Assembly: GCA_937910385.1 (NCBI GenBank)
Contig: CALEPT010000221.1
Span: 12,668-76,667 of the forward strand
Source: an uncultured Ruminococcus sp.
Lineage (GTDB): Bacteria > Bacillota > Clostridia > Oscillospirales > Ruminococcaceae
Reading direction: 5' to 3'
Length of the DNA stretch: 64,000 nt
The translations under genes were made by a program, and so were the position numbers. Position 1 is the first letter of the stretch. Every line of letters begins with the position of its first letter. Below are positions 24,953 to 33,472 of the stretch, piece by piece. The notes under the pieces were generated by a model, which saw nothing but the letters and a program-made list of their open reading frames with translations, was not told where the DNA came from and did no database searches.

Positions 24953-26002
24953 ATGACTAACGGTAACAAGCGAAGAAACCGCAAACGTGCCGCAAAGCGT
25001 TACAGAGTAAGATATGACCGAATCGTAGCAGTGGCACTCGTTTTCATTGTTCTTATCGTGATCATTACCTCCTGTGCAAAAAGCTGCTCAGGAGATGAAA
25101 ATAAAAATACAAAAACCTCTCAGGGGCAAGCTACTTCTCAGGACGGCACAGCACAGTCATCAATAGTCGATAACCTCGAAGCAAGCGGCGAAACGGATTC
25201 GATACTTTCAAATTCCTCAGAAGCAGCTCCCACACAGGCTCAGTTTACCATTGAAGCGCACAGCGCCGGTGATGTGAACCGCGGAGACCTCGTTCTCATA
25301 AATGCAGAGCATGAGTACCTTTTCCCATCGGATGATACTGAGCTCCTCACGCTCTATGACAACATAAATAAGGAATACTACGGTGTAAGCGATATGGTGA
25401 TAAAGCTTGACGCTGCGGCTTTGAACCAGCTGAATGCACTTATGGAGGCATTCTATGCCGAGACAGGAAATAATGACATTGTAGTTATCGGCGGATATCG
25501 TACTCTTGAAGAGCAGAACGATAAGTATTACAGCGGCAAATCCACCTTTATGGGTGGATACAGCGACTATCATTCGGGCAGGATGTTCGATATGGGAATA
25601 TTCCCCAAGGACGGTTCAAGCTCGGGATATTATTCAGCTACCGGCGACTACTCGTGGATAGACGAAAACGCTGCACAATATGGCTTTATCCTTCGTTTCC
25701 CCGAGGATAAGGAGGCATATACCGGCGAAAAGACAAGAACATATACATATCGTTATGTAGGAGTTCCTCATGCTGTTTACATGGAGCAGAACGGACTCTG
25801 CCTCGAAGAGTATATCGAGAAGATAAAAGAGCATAATAATAATGATCCGCTTGAAGTATCTGTGAACGGTACAATGTATCAGATGTATTACGTTCTCGCA
25901 GCCGAGGGCGGAACGACCGATGTTCCCGTACCGTCAAACAAGACGTATACGGTCTCAGGTAATAATGTTGACGGATATATCGTCACGGTGACTATGAACT
26001 GA
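24953..26002 (+). CDS. M15 family D-Ala-D-Ala carboxypeptidase (VanY type), membrane-anchored
   Basis: This 349-residue protein has a strongly basic N-terminus (NKRRNRKRAAKRYR), one membrane segment (about 25-42) and a Ser/Thr/Gln-rich linker. The peptidase domain has the zinc ligands in SDYHSGRMFDMG (His and Asp) near 200 and VPHAVYMEQNG (His) near 265, with a WIDENAAQYGFILRFP segment typical of VanY between them. It trims D-Ala from peptidoglycan stems outside the membrane. An unrelated 60-residue C-terminal tail rich in Thr/Val follows. Start ATG 24953 is likely; AAGGAG lies 12 nt upstream, a little far. Confidence 0.85.
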   Translation: MTNGNKRRNRKRAAKRYRVRYDRIVAVALVFIVLIVIITSCAKSCSGDENKNTKTSQGQATSQDGTAQSSIVDNLEASGETDSILSNSSEAAPTQAQFTIEAHSAGDVNRGDLVLINAEHEYLFPSDDTELLTLYDNINKEYYGVSDMVIKLDAAALNQLNALMEAFYAETGNNDIVVIGGYRTLEEQNDKYYSGKSTFMGGYSDYHSGRMFDMGIFPKDGSSSGYYSATGDYSWIDENAAQYGFILRFPEDKEAYTGEKTRTYTYRYVGVPHAVYMEQNGLCLEEYIEKIKEHNNNDPLEVSVNGTMYQMYYVLAAEGGTTDVPVPSNKTYTVSGNNVDGYIVTVTMN

Positions 26003-26101
26003 TAGCTTTGTCCCCCTGAAAAGGGGGACAAGTTTTAGCAGCAGACACTTGATTTTCTGCCCGCACCGGAGGATCATCAATACTGAGAAAGGAGATTCCG
26101 C

Positions 26102-27739
26102 ATGAAAAGAATAATTGCCGCGGCGTGCGCGGTATTGTGCTGCGTATCACTGTTTTCCTGCGGAAGCTCGGATACGAATGAGGGTACCGGTCATATGTAT
26201 TCCGTATCGCTTCAGGGCAATCCGGAAAGCCTCGACCCTCAGTTTGCCGAGGATCCTTCCTCCGCAACTGTTATAAAAAATCTCTACAGCGGTCTTATGC
26301 AGACCGATATCTCAGGGAATCTCTCATGCTGTAATGCCGAGAGCTATACCGTCTCGGACGACGGATTGATATATACCTTCACCTTGAGGGAGGATAACTA
26401 TTGGTTCTTTGATGAGAATAACGACGATATCATAGATGATGATGAATATTTCCCCGTAACGGCGGACGATTATGTATTTGCTCTGAAAAGGCTTCTTGAT
26501 CCTAAAATGCAGTCGCCGTATGCCAAGGACTTTGCCTGCATAAAAAATGGTGAAAAAATACTCAGGGGGGAGCTGCCTCCCGATACTTCGGGGATCACAG
26601 CCAAAAGTGACCGGATTCTTGAGATAACTCTTGATTACCCTTGTGCAGAATTCCTTAAGCTTTTATCCACTCAGGCTGCCTTTCCGTGCAATGAGGAATT
26701 TTTCCTTGCTACAAAAGGCCGATATGGACTTGATGACTGCTCGGTAATGTCCAACGGTCCGTTTTATGTGCGGCAGTGGTTTTATGACCCTTACGGCTCT
26801 AACAATATCCTCTATATGCGCAAAAATGAAGTGAATGAGAATGATGGATATGAGATCCTTCCTTCTTATGTGAGCTTTTCAATAGAGGATACCGAAGCTG
26901 ATATAAAGCAGCTTTTCAAGGACGAAGAGACCGAGTGCTTCACCTCGCTCGGCAGCAGCGGATATAATACCAAAAAGTACTCCGTGACGGGCATAAAGGC
27001 TACTACCCTTGGACTTGTTTTCAATCCCGACATCAAGACTTTTGCTAACGCCGATATGCGCAGGGCTCTTGCTTTTTCCATAGACAGAGATTCGCTTGGA
27101 AAGCAGGTGGGGAGCGACGTTCAGGTCGCATACGGTATAATTCCCCCCGCTGTTATGCAGCTTGGAAGAAGCTATCGTGAGCTTTCCTCTGATAAACAGT
27201 TTGATGTTTATGACCGCGAGCAGGCGCTTTCCGAATACGAGTCGGCGGTGAAGACCCTCGGAAACATCTCGTTTGACGGAGTAAAGATACTTGTATGCTC
27301 AAATACCATAGATTCGGGATATGTCCATTATCTCGTGCAGAGCTGGCAGGAGCTCTTCGGCTTCTACATCGGTATTGAGGACGTCACCAAAACTGATTTC
27401 TATCAGCGTATTGCTGACGGTGATTATACGATAGCACTCTATCCTGTAAAGGGCAGCTTCAACAGCGGACTTTCCGTTATTGACGAGTTTGAGACAGTTG
27501 ACTGCCTGATGACAGACCTCGGCGATAGTACCTATACCTACGATATCATGCACTGTGAGTCGGTATCTCAGCTCGTTGACCGTTACACCGCCGCGGAAAA
27601 GACTATCCTCAGCGAATACCGCTTTATTCCGCTGTTTTACAAGAGCTCATACCTCATCGCCCGCAAGGAGAATGACGACATCATCTACGATCCGTTCTCG
27701 GGCGCTGTGGACTACCGTGTTGCAAGGAATTACAGGTAG
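26102..27739 (+). CDS. ABC transporter substrate-binding lipoprotein, peptide/oligopeptide type (SBP_bac_5)
   Basis: This 545-residue lipoprotein has lipobox SLFSC at about residue 20, and the SBP_bac_5 pattern: NPESLDPQFAEDPSSATVIKNLYSGLM near 43-70, VTADDYVFALKRLLDPK near 125, and ADMRRALAFSIDRDSLGKQ near 315. Members bind oligopeptides or other solutes for Opp/Dpp-type importers. No permease or ATPase gene flanks it, so this is a third orphan binding protein in the window. GAAAGGAG precedes ATG 26102. A Glu/Asp-rich NNDDIIDDDEY loop near 110 looks like a calcium site but may be incidental. Confidence 0.85.
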   Translation: MKRIIAAACAVLCCVSLFSCGSSDTNEGTGHMYSVSLQGNPESLDPQFAEDPSSATVIKNLYSGLMQTDISGNLSCCNAESYTVSDDGLIYTFTLREDNYWFFDENNDDIIDDDEYFPVTADDYVFALKRLLDPKMQSPYAKDFACIKNGEKILRGELPPDTSGITAKSDRILEITLDYPCAEFLKLLSTQAAFPCNEEFFLATKGRYGLDDCSVMSNGPFYVRQWFYDPYGSNNILYMRKNEVNENDGYEILPSYVSFSIEDTEADIKQLFKDEETECFTSLGSSGYNTKKYSVTGIKATTLGLVFNPDIKTFANADMRRALAFSIDRDSLGKQVGSDVQVAYGIIPPAVMQLGRSYRELSSDKQFDVYDREQALSEYESAVKTLGNISFDGVKILVCSNTIDSGYVHYLVQSWQELFGFYIGIEDVTKTDFYQRIADGDYTIALYPVKGSFNSGLSVIDEFETVDCLMTDLGDSTYTYDIMHCESVSQLVDRYTAAEKTILSEYRFIPLFYKSSYLIARKENDDIIYDPFSGAVDYRVARNYR

Positions 27740-27811
27740 GGCAATGCGTCAGGAGCTATTACCGTGAGCGGAGAGCGACTGACCGTTTCGTATTGAACAC
27801 TCCTGAAATAA

Positions 27812-27851
27812 AAATACAAAATGGCGCACAGTTGTGCGCCGTTTTGTATTT
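27812..27851. terminator. Bidirectional intrinsic terminator
   Basis: Stem AAATACAAAA-T-GGCGCACA (27812-27830) with TGTGCGCC-G-TTTTGTATTT (27833-27851) and one U-G pair, between convergent genes. Confidence 0.85.
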
Positions 27852-27862
27852 ATAGATGGCGT

Positions 27863-28480
27863 TTAATCTTCCTTTGCAAAGACTTTTTTGCACCAGCTTG
27901 ATTTGCCGCATTTGGGACATTTCAGCCGTCTTGTGGTGATCACGTGCAAACCCATTGTGTACGCCCAGAAGGTAGGGACGAACAGGTTCGAGCACTTTGC
28001 ACATTTGTAGTAACCGATAGTGCGCTCACCCTGCATTGCGACGTAAAGTCCCGCCGCGAATATCAGACAAGCGATGCAGATGAGAATTATCTTCACGGGC
28101 AGGCTGATGACCTCCGTGTAAAGCGCAACTACCATTATCAGCGTTAGAAACGCCACAGTCGCTATGATTCCCGTGATCGCGGTCACTGTCATTCTCTTTT
28201 TGTTTTCTTCCTTTTCGCGTATCATGTCCATCATGTTTTCTTCTGCCTTTCTGCGATAGTCGGGCTCGGAAATGCGCTCTCCCGTGAGCAGCTCGTTCAC
28301 GCTTATGTCAAGTTCACTGCAAAGCGGGAGCAGCAGAGATATCTCGGGGAAGCCGTTGCCGCATTCCCATTTTGAGACTGTTTTATCGCTGATGTTAAGT
28401 ATCTCGGCAAGCTGCCTCTGAGTCAAGCCTTTGCGCTTGCGCTCGGCGGCAATGAACCTGCCTGTTTTTATCTGATCCAT
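27863..28480 (-). CDS. XRE family regulator with membrane helices and a zinc ribbon
   Basis: This 205-residue protein has an N-terminal Cro/CI helix-turn-helix (GLTQRQLAEILNISDKTVSKWECGNGFPEISLL, residues 18-50). A charged coiled segment, two membrane helices (about 96-117 and 123-146) and a C-terminal zinc ribbon follow (CAKC near 159, CPKC near 187). The layout, cytosolic DNA-binding head plus membrane-bound tail, recurs in Firmicutes and may couple an envelope signal to transcription. It has no close partner gene. GGAGG lies upstream of ATG 28480. Confidence 0.8.
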   Translation of the reverse strand: MDQIKTGRFIAAERKRKGLTQRQLAEILNISDKTVSKWECGNGFPEISLLLPLCSELDISVNELLTGERISEPDYRRKAEENMMDMIREKEENKKRMTVTAITGIIATVAFLTLIMVVALYTEVISLPVKIILICIACLIFAAGLYVAMQGERTIGYYKCAKCSNLFVPTFWAYTMGLHVITTRRLKCPKCGKSSWCKKVFAKED

Positions 28481-28581
28481 AGCTTCCTCCTTTCGATATT
28501 ATTATAGCTCTTTTGCGGAGACGAGTACACCCACGGGACGTAGAATTTGGCTGATATTCGGGGACTATACGGTCGGTAGAG

Positions 28582-29208
28582 TTAAAATTTCCCGCGGTCG
28601 AGCAGGTCAAGGAGCGCTAAAGCGCTCTCGTCATAGGTTTTGTAGTCGGTGCCCTTGTCGAGACCGTAGCTGATTATCTCGAAACGCTGCTTCGTGCCGT
28701 TTTCGTCCGTCAGATAGCAGCAGACGAGGTAGTGGGCGTAGTCCTCAACATCGGGAGTCATACCCATTTCGTCCTCGTTGACGTCGTAGTAGTCACTCTC
28801 TGGGTCTATCTGCGAGATGAGCTGCTTTATCTGCTCTGTTTCCTCGGCGGAGAACTGTCTTGTGAGGGTCGGCTCGTCGAAATAGCGGAAAGCGTCGGGG
28901 TCGTCCCTGAAGAGGCGAAAGTGGAACGTGTCGTCGCCGTTCAGCTTGTAATTCGAGGTATAGACGCTGCCGTCGGACATGAGGCAGGACGTACTGTATT
29001 CGTCCCATTGCTCGGGGCTGTCGGGACTGCTGAACTGTGAGACAACAAGCAGGTCGCCCACGCTCAGTCCGTTATATTCGGGATAGGTCAACGCCGCAGC
29101 AGTTTCCTCGGGGAGCTCGGGGACTTCGTCAGTATCGCTGACTGCTCCGCATGATGTCATCATCACAGCGCATATGAGCGCCGCTGTTGTTTTTATGAAG
29201 ATTTTCAT
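28582..29208 (-). CDS. Hypothetical lipoprotein
   Basis: This 208-residue protein has a signal peptide and lipobox MMTSCGA at about residue 18. The mature part is acidic and beta-rich, with GLSVGDLLVVSQFSS near 50 and a YLTDENGTKQRFEIISYG strand near 165. The frame is open to 29403, but ATG 29208 with GGAGG at 29215-29219 gives a clean lipoprotein start. The TetR-type gene upstream is 117 bp away. I do not recognise a family. Confidence 0.7.
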   Translation of the reverse strand: MKIFIKTTAALICAVMMTSCGAVSDTDEVPELPEETAAALTYPEYNGLSVGDLLVVSQFSSPDSPEQWDEYSTSCLMSDGSVYTSNYKLNGDDTFHFRLFRDDPDAFRYFDEPTLTRQFSAEETEQIKQLISQIDPESDYYDVNEDEMGMTPDVEDYAHYLVCCYLTDENGTKQRFEIISYGLDKGTDYKTYDESALALLDLLDRGKF

Positions 29209-29324
29209 AATGCACCTCCAAGTTCTTTTGCTTAAATAGTGTCGGTGGGAAGCGAAAATGCTGCGGAGCAAGGGGAACTTTGTAGAGCTGCACAAATCGA
29301 AGCAGCTCTTTTTGTGAGATATGT

Positions 29325-29861
29325 CTATTCCTCGTAGAGACTGACGATACCGTCGGCGAGCTTTTCTATCAGCTCCAGCACAGCCTTTATGCCGTTGTTG
29401 CAATACTTGAAGTATGTGTAGTAGCCGCCGTAGACGAGGTATGTCATCATCATACGGCTCTCGACGCTCGGTCGGTAATCAGGATGTACGCTGAGTATCA
29501 CAGCGGTGAGTTCCTCCTCGAAGATAGAGACAAAGCTGCTGCTGCGCGTGCCCTCAAATAGTGTTTTTATGAGCTGTTCGTTTGCGACGAATGAGGTCGT
29601 CAGCTCGCGAATGAACTGTCTGTTATCCGAGAAGATATTCTCCGGGTGCCCGATACCGTGAAGTACGGACTGTACGACCTCGCGCTCGAGTGATTCCGAT
29701 AGCTCGTATATATCGTGATAATGCAGGTAAAATGTAGCCTTGTTTATTTCAGCAAGTGCAGCGAGCTCCTTGACTGTTATCTTTTCGAGCGGCTTGCGCG
29801 CGCGAAGCTGCAAAAAGGCGTTTATGATGTTTCTTCTGGTCTTTTCGACTCTCATATCCAT
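29325..29861 (-). CDS. TetR/AcrR family regulator
   Basis: This 178-residue regulator has an N-terminal helix-turn-helix with KITVKELAALAEINKATFYLHYHDIYEL (residues 28-55), the FYLHY signature of the TetR_C_7/DhaS-like branch. The C-terminal helical domain binds an unknown ligand and dimerises. It is divergent from glgB, and the 142-bp spacer between them holds AT-rich promoter sequence, so it could regulate itself and glgB, but I see no clear palindrome. Confidence 0.85.
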   Translation of the reverse strand: MDMRVEKTRRNIINAFLQLRARKPLEKITVKELAALAEINKATFYLHYHDIYELSESLEREVVQSVLHGIGHPENIFSDNRQFIRELTTSFVANEQLIKTLFEGTRSSSFVSIFEEELTAVILSVHPDYRPSVESRMMMTYLVYGGYYTYFKYCNNGIKAVLELIEKLADGIVSLYEE

Positions 29862-30003
29862 TGTATCACCCTGATTCGACGATTTTTGACAACAGTCGTT
29901 TAATTGACCTTGGTTGAAAATCGTTGATTGTAATATACTGATTTTAACTGTATAATTATATTATAAACAAATAATAGACATCTGTCAATCACGGGGTGAT
30001 GTT

Positions 30004-31857
30004 ATGGATATTTACGGATTCTATAAGGGTGAGGCTTTTGAAGCTTACGAGTACTTCGGCGCTCATTATGACGGCAATGGCACGGTGTTCCGCACCTATG
30101 CGCCTAATGCCTCCAAGGTCACGGTTATTGGAGATTTCAGCGGCTGGGAGGATATCCCTATGGAAAGAGTTGAGGACGGCCGCTTTTTTGAGCTGCGCTG
30201 TCCGGAGGCAAAAGAGGGTATGCGTTACAAATACCGTATCTACGACCGCAAGGGTGACTTTATCGACCACTGTGATCCTTACGGCTTCGGCATGGAGCTG
30301 CGCCCGGGGACGTGCTCGGTGATACGCAGCATTACGGGATATCGCTTTGATGACGGTGAATGGTTAAGCCGACGGAGCGACTGCCGTGACAAACCGCTCA
30401 ATATCTATGAGGTTCACCTTGGCTCATGGCTGCGCAAACCCGGAAAGGTCTACCATGACAAGACCGAGACTGTGGAGGAGCCTGAACTCACGACTCCCGA
30501 GGAGATAATGGAGTATGAGGGCTGGTACACCTACTCCGAGATAGCAGATAAGCTCGCAGACTACGCCTCTGAGCTCGGTTATACGCACATTGAGCTCATG
30601 CCTCTGAGCGAGCATCCATGTGACGAATCATGGGGCTATCAGAGTACGGGCTTCTTTTCGCCTACCTCCCGCTACGGGACTCCGCGGCAGCTCATGGAGC
30701 TTGTTGACAAGTGCCACCAAAAAGGAATAGGCGTTATAGTGGACTTCGTGCCTGTGCATTTTGCCGTGGATCACTATGCCCTCACCGAGTACGACGGCAC
30801 GCGGCTATATGAATTCCCCGATGACGAGGCAGCCTACAATGAGTGGGGAAGCCGCAATTTCATGCATTCCAAGGGAGAGGTGCGTTCATTTATACAGTCC
30901 GCCGCGAATTACTGGCTCAGTGTTTATCATTTCGACGGACTGCGTATGGATGCTATCCGCAACATGATATACTGGGGCGGCAAGGAATACCGCGGTGAAA
31001 ACCGCTATGCTATCGAATTCCTGAAAAGCATGAACTGCGGACTCAAAGCCCGCCACCCCTCGGCGATAATTTCGGCAGAGGACTCTTCCTCATACCCTAA
31101 GGTGACAGCTCCCGTATTTGACGGAGGCCTCGGATTTGACTACAAGTGGGACCTCGGCTGGATGCATGATACGCTTGAATACTTTCAGAGTGCGCCGATG
31201 TACCGCACCCGCGATTACCACAAGCTGACATTTTCAATGCTCTATTTCTACAATGAAAAGTATATCCTGCCGCTTTCGCATGACGAGGTAGTCCACGGAA
31301 AAGCTACGATAACGCAGAAGATGAACGGTCAGTACCACGATAAGTTCCCCCAGGCGAGGGCGATGTATATGTACATGATAGCCCACCCGGGGAAGAAGCT
31401 CAACTTCATGGGAAACGAGATATCACAGCTCCGCGAGTGGGACGAAAAGCGCGAACAGGACTGGGAAATGCTGAGATATCCCCTGCATGACTCGTTCCGT
31501 GAGTATATCAAAGCGCTCAACGCGATATATCTCAAATACAACGCGCTCCACTACGACTATGACCCCACGAATTTCATGTGGGAGGACTGCAGCTCTGCCG
31601 ATCGCTGTGTCTATGCGATACGCCGTAAGAGCGAGGACGGGGATATCCTTGCCGTTTTGAATTTTTCCGACTGGTTCCAGCCTGATTATACCGTTACGGT
31701 AGGAGAAGGATATGAGGTAAAGCTTTTGATTGATTCGGATAATCAGATATACAGCGGTACCACTCCCGACGGAAAAACTTCCTATAACTATTACGGCGAC
31801 CATATAGACATGGATATACCGCCATTCAGCGGCAGAATGTTCCTGCTGAAAAAATAA
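30004..31857 (+). CDS. glgB: 1,4-alpha-glucan branching enzyme
   Basis: This 617-residue enzyme has an N-terminal CBM48 (FRTYAPNASKVTVIGDFSGW, residues 29-48) and a GH13 barrel with GSWLRKPGK, ESWGYQSTGFFSPTSRYG near 210 and the catalytic Asp in FDGLRMDAIRNM near 315. The Glu is in SAEDSSSYP near 360 and the third Asp in LSHDEVVHGK near 428. It makes alpha-1,6 branches in glycogen. At 617 residues it lacks the extra N1 domain of the 730-residue E. coli enzyme. No glgA, glgC or glgP gene is adjacent. GGGGTGATGTT precedes ATG 30004. Confidence 0.95.
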   Translation: MDIYGFYKGEAFEAYEYFGAHYDGNGTVFRTYAPNASKVTVIGDFSGWEDIPMERVEDGRFFELRCPEAKEGMRYKYRIYDRKGDFIDHCDPYGFGMELRPGTCSVIRSITGYRFDDGEWLSRRSDCRDKPLNIYEVHLGSWLRKPGKVYHDKTETVEEPELTTPEEIMEYEGWYTYSEIADKLADYASELGYTHIELMPLSEHPCDESWGYQSTGFFSPTSRYGTPRQLMELVDKCHQKGIGVIVDFVPVHFAVDHYALTEYDGTRLYEFPDDEAAYNEWGSRNFMHSKGEVRSFIQSAANYWLSVYHFDGLRMDAIRNMIYWGGKEYRGENRYAIEFLKSMNCGLKARHPSAIISAEDSSSYPKVTAPVFDGGLGFDYKWDLGWMHDTLEYFQSAPMYRTRDYHKLTFSMLYFYNEKYILPLSHDEVVHGKATITQKMNGQYHDKFPQARAMYMYMIAHPGKKLNFMGNEISQLREWDEKREQDWEMLRYPLHDSFREYIKALNAIYLKYNALHYDYDPTNFMWEDCSSADRCVYAIRRKSEDGDILAVLNFSDWFQPDYTVTVGEGYEVKLLIDSDNQIYSGTTPDGKTSYNYYGDHIDMDIPPFSGRMFLLKK

Positions 31858-31946
31858 ATCATCGAATTTTGCTTCTGGAGGTTGGGATTTTATAAAGCGT
31901 ATGTTAGCGCAGGGCTTGTGCCGCCGTTTTCGCGCTTAAGATCATA

Positions 31947-31990
31947 TGTAAGGAAATGTTTTCTCCGCTGTAAGGAAATTTTTTCTCCGC
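31947..31990 (+). repeat. Two tandem 22-bp direct repeats upstream of a promoter
   Basis: TGTAAGGAAATGTTTTCTCC-GC (31947-31968) is followed without a gap by a copy with one mismatch (31969-31990). They end 4 bp before the -35 box at 31995. Each copy also has a GGA...TCC partial dyad. The spacing equals two helical turns, which fits binding of a regulator to one face. Confidence 0.6.
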
Positions 31991-31994
31991 GCAG

Positions 31995-32023
31995 TTGATT
32001 TTTCTGAAATTGTATGCTATAAT
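31995..32023 (+). promoter_or_regulatory. Promoter of the membrane protein gene at 32082
   Basis: TTGATT (31995-32000) and TATAAT (32018-32023) are 17 bp apart, with TG at -1 bp giving an extended -10 (TGCTATAAT). Confidence 0.75.
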
Positions 32024-32081
32024 GTAGTGTGTGACTTTTGGCATAATGCTTTATACATAAAATATTATTTCGGAGGCAATA

Positions 32082-33311
32082 ATGAAGAATTTCTTGGCAA
32101 ATGTCTGGACAAAAAGAGTTGTTGCGATCCTGAGTCTGCTCTATGCTTATGGAGTATGCCATCTTTGCTACTTCTCAATATTCTATGAGATACATATTCA
32201 GGACAGAACATCTCAATGTCTTATGATAACCGGCGTGTCAATACTCGTGCTGGTTGCGATGCTTTACACAAGAAAGCAGATATTCACTCGCATTGCAAGC
32301 TTTATCATATTGCCGGCAATGCTTCCGGTGGTGCTTCTGTATTTCGGTGAATGGGGAATGATAATCCCTATAATCGTGACCGGAATAACTATACTGCTGC
32401 TGTCAGGCGCAGGTGAAGGAAGCAAGACCGCTGTAGGTACGATCGTCCTTCTTCTGTATATTTTCGGTGCACTCGGATACTTCCTGTTTACTTCGTTTTT
32501 CATTTCATCAGCCAAGGAAACGGTCGTTGAAACAGGAACTTCACCATCGGGCAGATACCGCTACAGCGTGATAAATACAGAAGACAGCTCTAACGGCAGT
32601 ACTTCGGTCTACGTTGAGCCGAATTATGCCGACCTTAACTACCCGTTCGTTACTTTTACCCTTAAGAATATGGACAGGGTAGTCTACCTTGAAAGACCTG
32701 TCGCTGAGGAAATAAACATCGAATGGACTACACAGAATCGTCAGGATATCACTCAGCAGATAGAGGCTATCTCGGATAATATCGAGGTGGAGGTTACAGA
32801 TGAAGAGCTTAAAGCTCTTGGATATACCTATGATTGTAAGCTCATGCTCACAGACGTGGTAGTGAGGAAAAAATTTGAGATAGGAAAGACCGCTTCCGAT
32901 GTGGATCCTATTCCCCTCGATGAACTCACAGATGAGCAGCTTGCTGTATTCGGCATCGGCAGAGATACAGGCGGCAGATATTATATCATCTCGCCTTCCG
33001 AAGAGCTGATGGACAAGATCGACAATACCACCGGCGCGCGGGTGTATTTCAGCGATCTTGACAGCAAGGCATTGAAGCTTTATAACAGCCAGAATACTGA
33101 TGATTACGGAAATGTACTTTTTAAGGTATCCAAAAACAGAACAGTTCTGCTTAACACTCTTACCGATGAACAGCTTGAACAGCTTGGAGTTTCTGAAGAA
33201 AGCGATGTTATGAACTTCAACGGAAAGGTTTGCTTCCGTTCATATGTTGCGGAGCTTGATGATTATTACGATGTCGATTCAAGACATCTTTCTATAGAGC
33301 TTCTCAACTGA
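32082..33311 (+). CDS. Membrane protein of unknown function
   Basis: This 409-residue protein has four or five membrane helices in the first 155 residues (for example VSILVLVAMLY, FIILPAMLPVVLLYF and GTIVLLLYIFGALGYFLFTSFF) and then a soluble C-terminal half. That half has two similar blocks, LDELTDEQLAVFGI near 285 and LNTLTDEQLEQLGVS near 375, each starting L-x-x-L-T-D-E-Q-L. GGAGG lies 6 nt before the ATG and a hairpin terminator follows. The paired LTDEQL motifs may be short repeat units. I do not recognise a family. Confidence 0.75.
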   Translation: MKNFLANVWTKRVVAILSLLYAYGVCHLCYFSIFYEIHIQDRTSQCLMITGVSILVLVAMLYTRKQIFTRIASFIILPAMLPVVLLYFGEWGMIIPIIVTGITILLLSGAGEGSKTAVGTIVLLLYIFGALGYFLFTSFFISSAKETVVETGTSPSGRYRYSVINTEDSSNGSTSVYVEPNYADLNYPFVTFTLKNMDRVVYLERPVAEEINIEWTTQNRQDITQQIEAISDNIEVEVTDEELKALGYTYDCKLMLTDVVVRKKFEIGKTASDVDPIPLDELTDEQLAVFGIGRDTGGRYYIISPSEELMDKIDNTTGARVYFSDLDSKALKLYNSQNTDDYGNVLFKVSKNRTVLLNTLTDEQLEQLGVSEESDVMNFNGKVCFRSYVAELDDYYDVDSRHLSIELLN

Positions 33312-33321
33312 AACATTGATG

Positions 33322-33351
33322 AAAAGCCTCCGTTTTTACGGAGACTTTTTT
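33322..33351 (+). terminator. Intrinsic terminator
   Basis: Stem AAAAG-CCTCCG with CGGAG-ACTTTTTT (one mismatch) and a T-tract, after the membrane protein gene. Confidence 0.7.
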
Positions 33352-33362
33352 GCGTGAACGCT

Positions 33363-33403
33363 TACAAATTTGTATTGACAAGTATAGGCTATTGTGGTAA
33401 AAT
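33363..33403 (+). promoter_or_regulatory. xylA promoter with an abutting palindromic site
   Basis: TTGACA (33375-33380) and TAAAAT (33398-33403) are 17 bp apart, with the start codon 70 bp downstream. A perfect 12-bp palindrome, TACAAATTTGTA (33363-33374), ends at the base before the -35 box, a good place for an activator or repressor site. Confidence 0.65.
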
Positions 33404-33472
33404 AAACATATAAATTATGCTCTGAAAAAGGAGTTAAATTATATTTAATAACTATAGGAGGTTATTATTATC

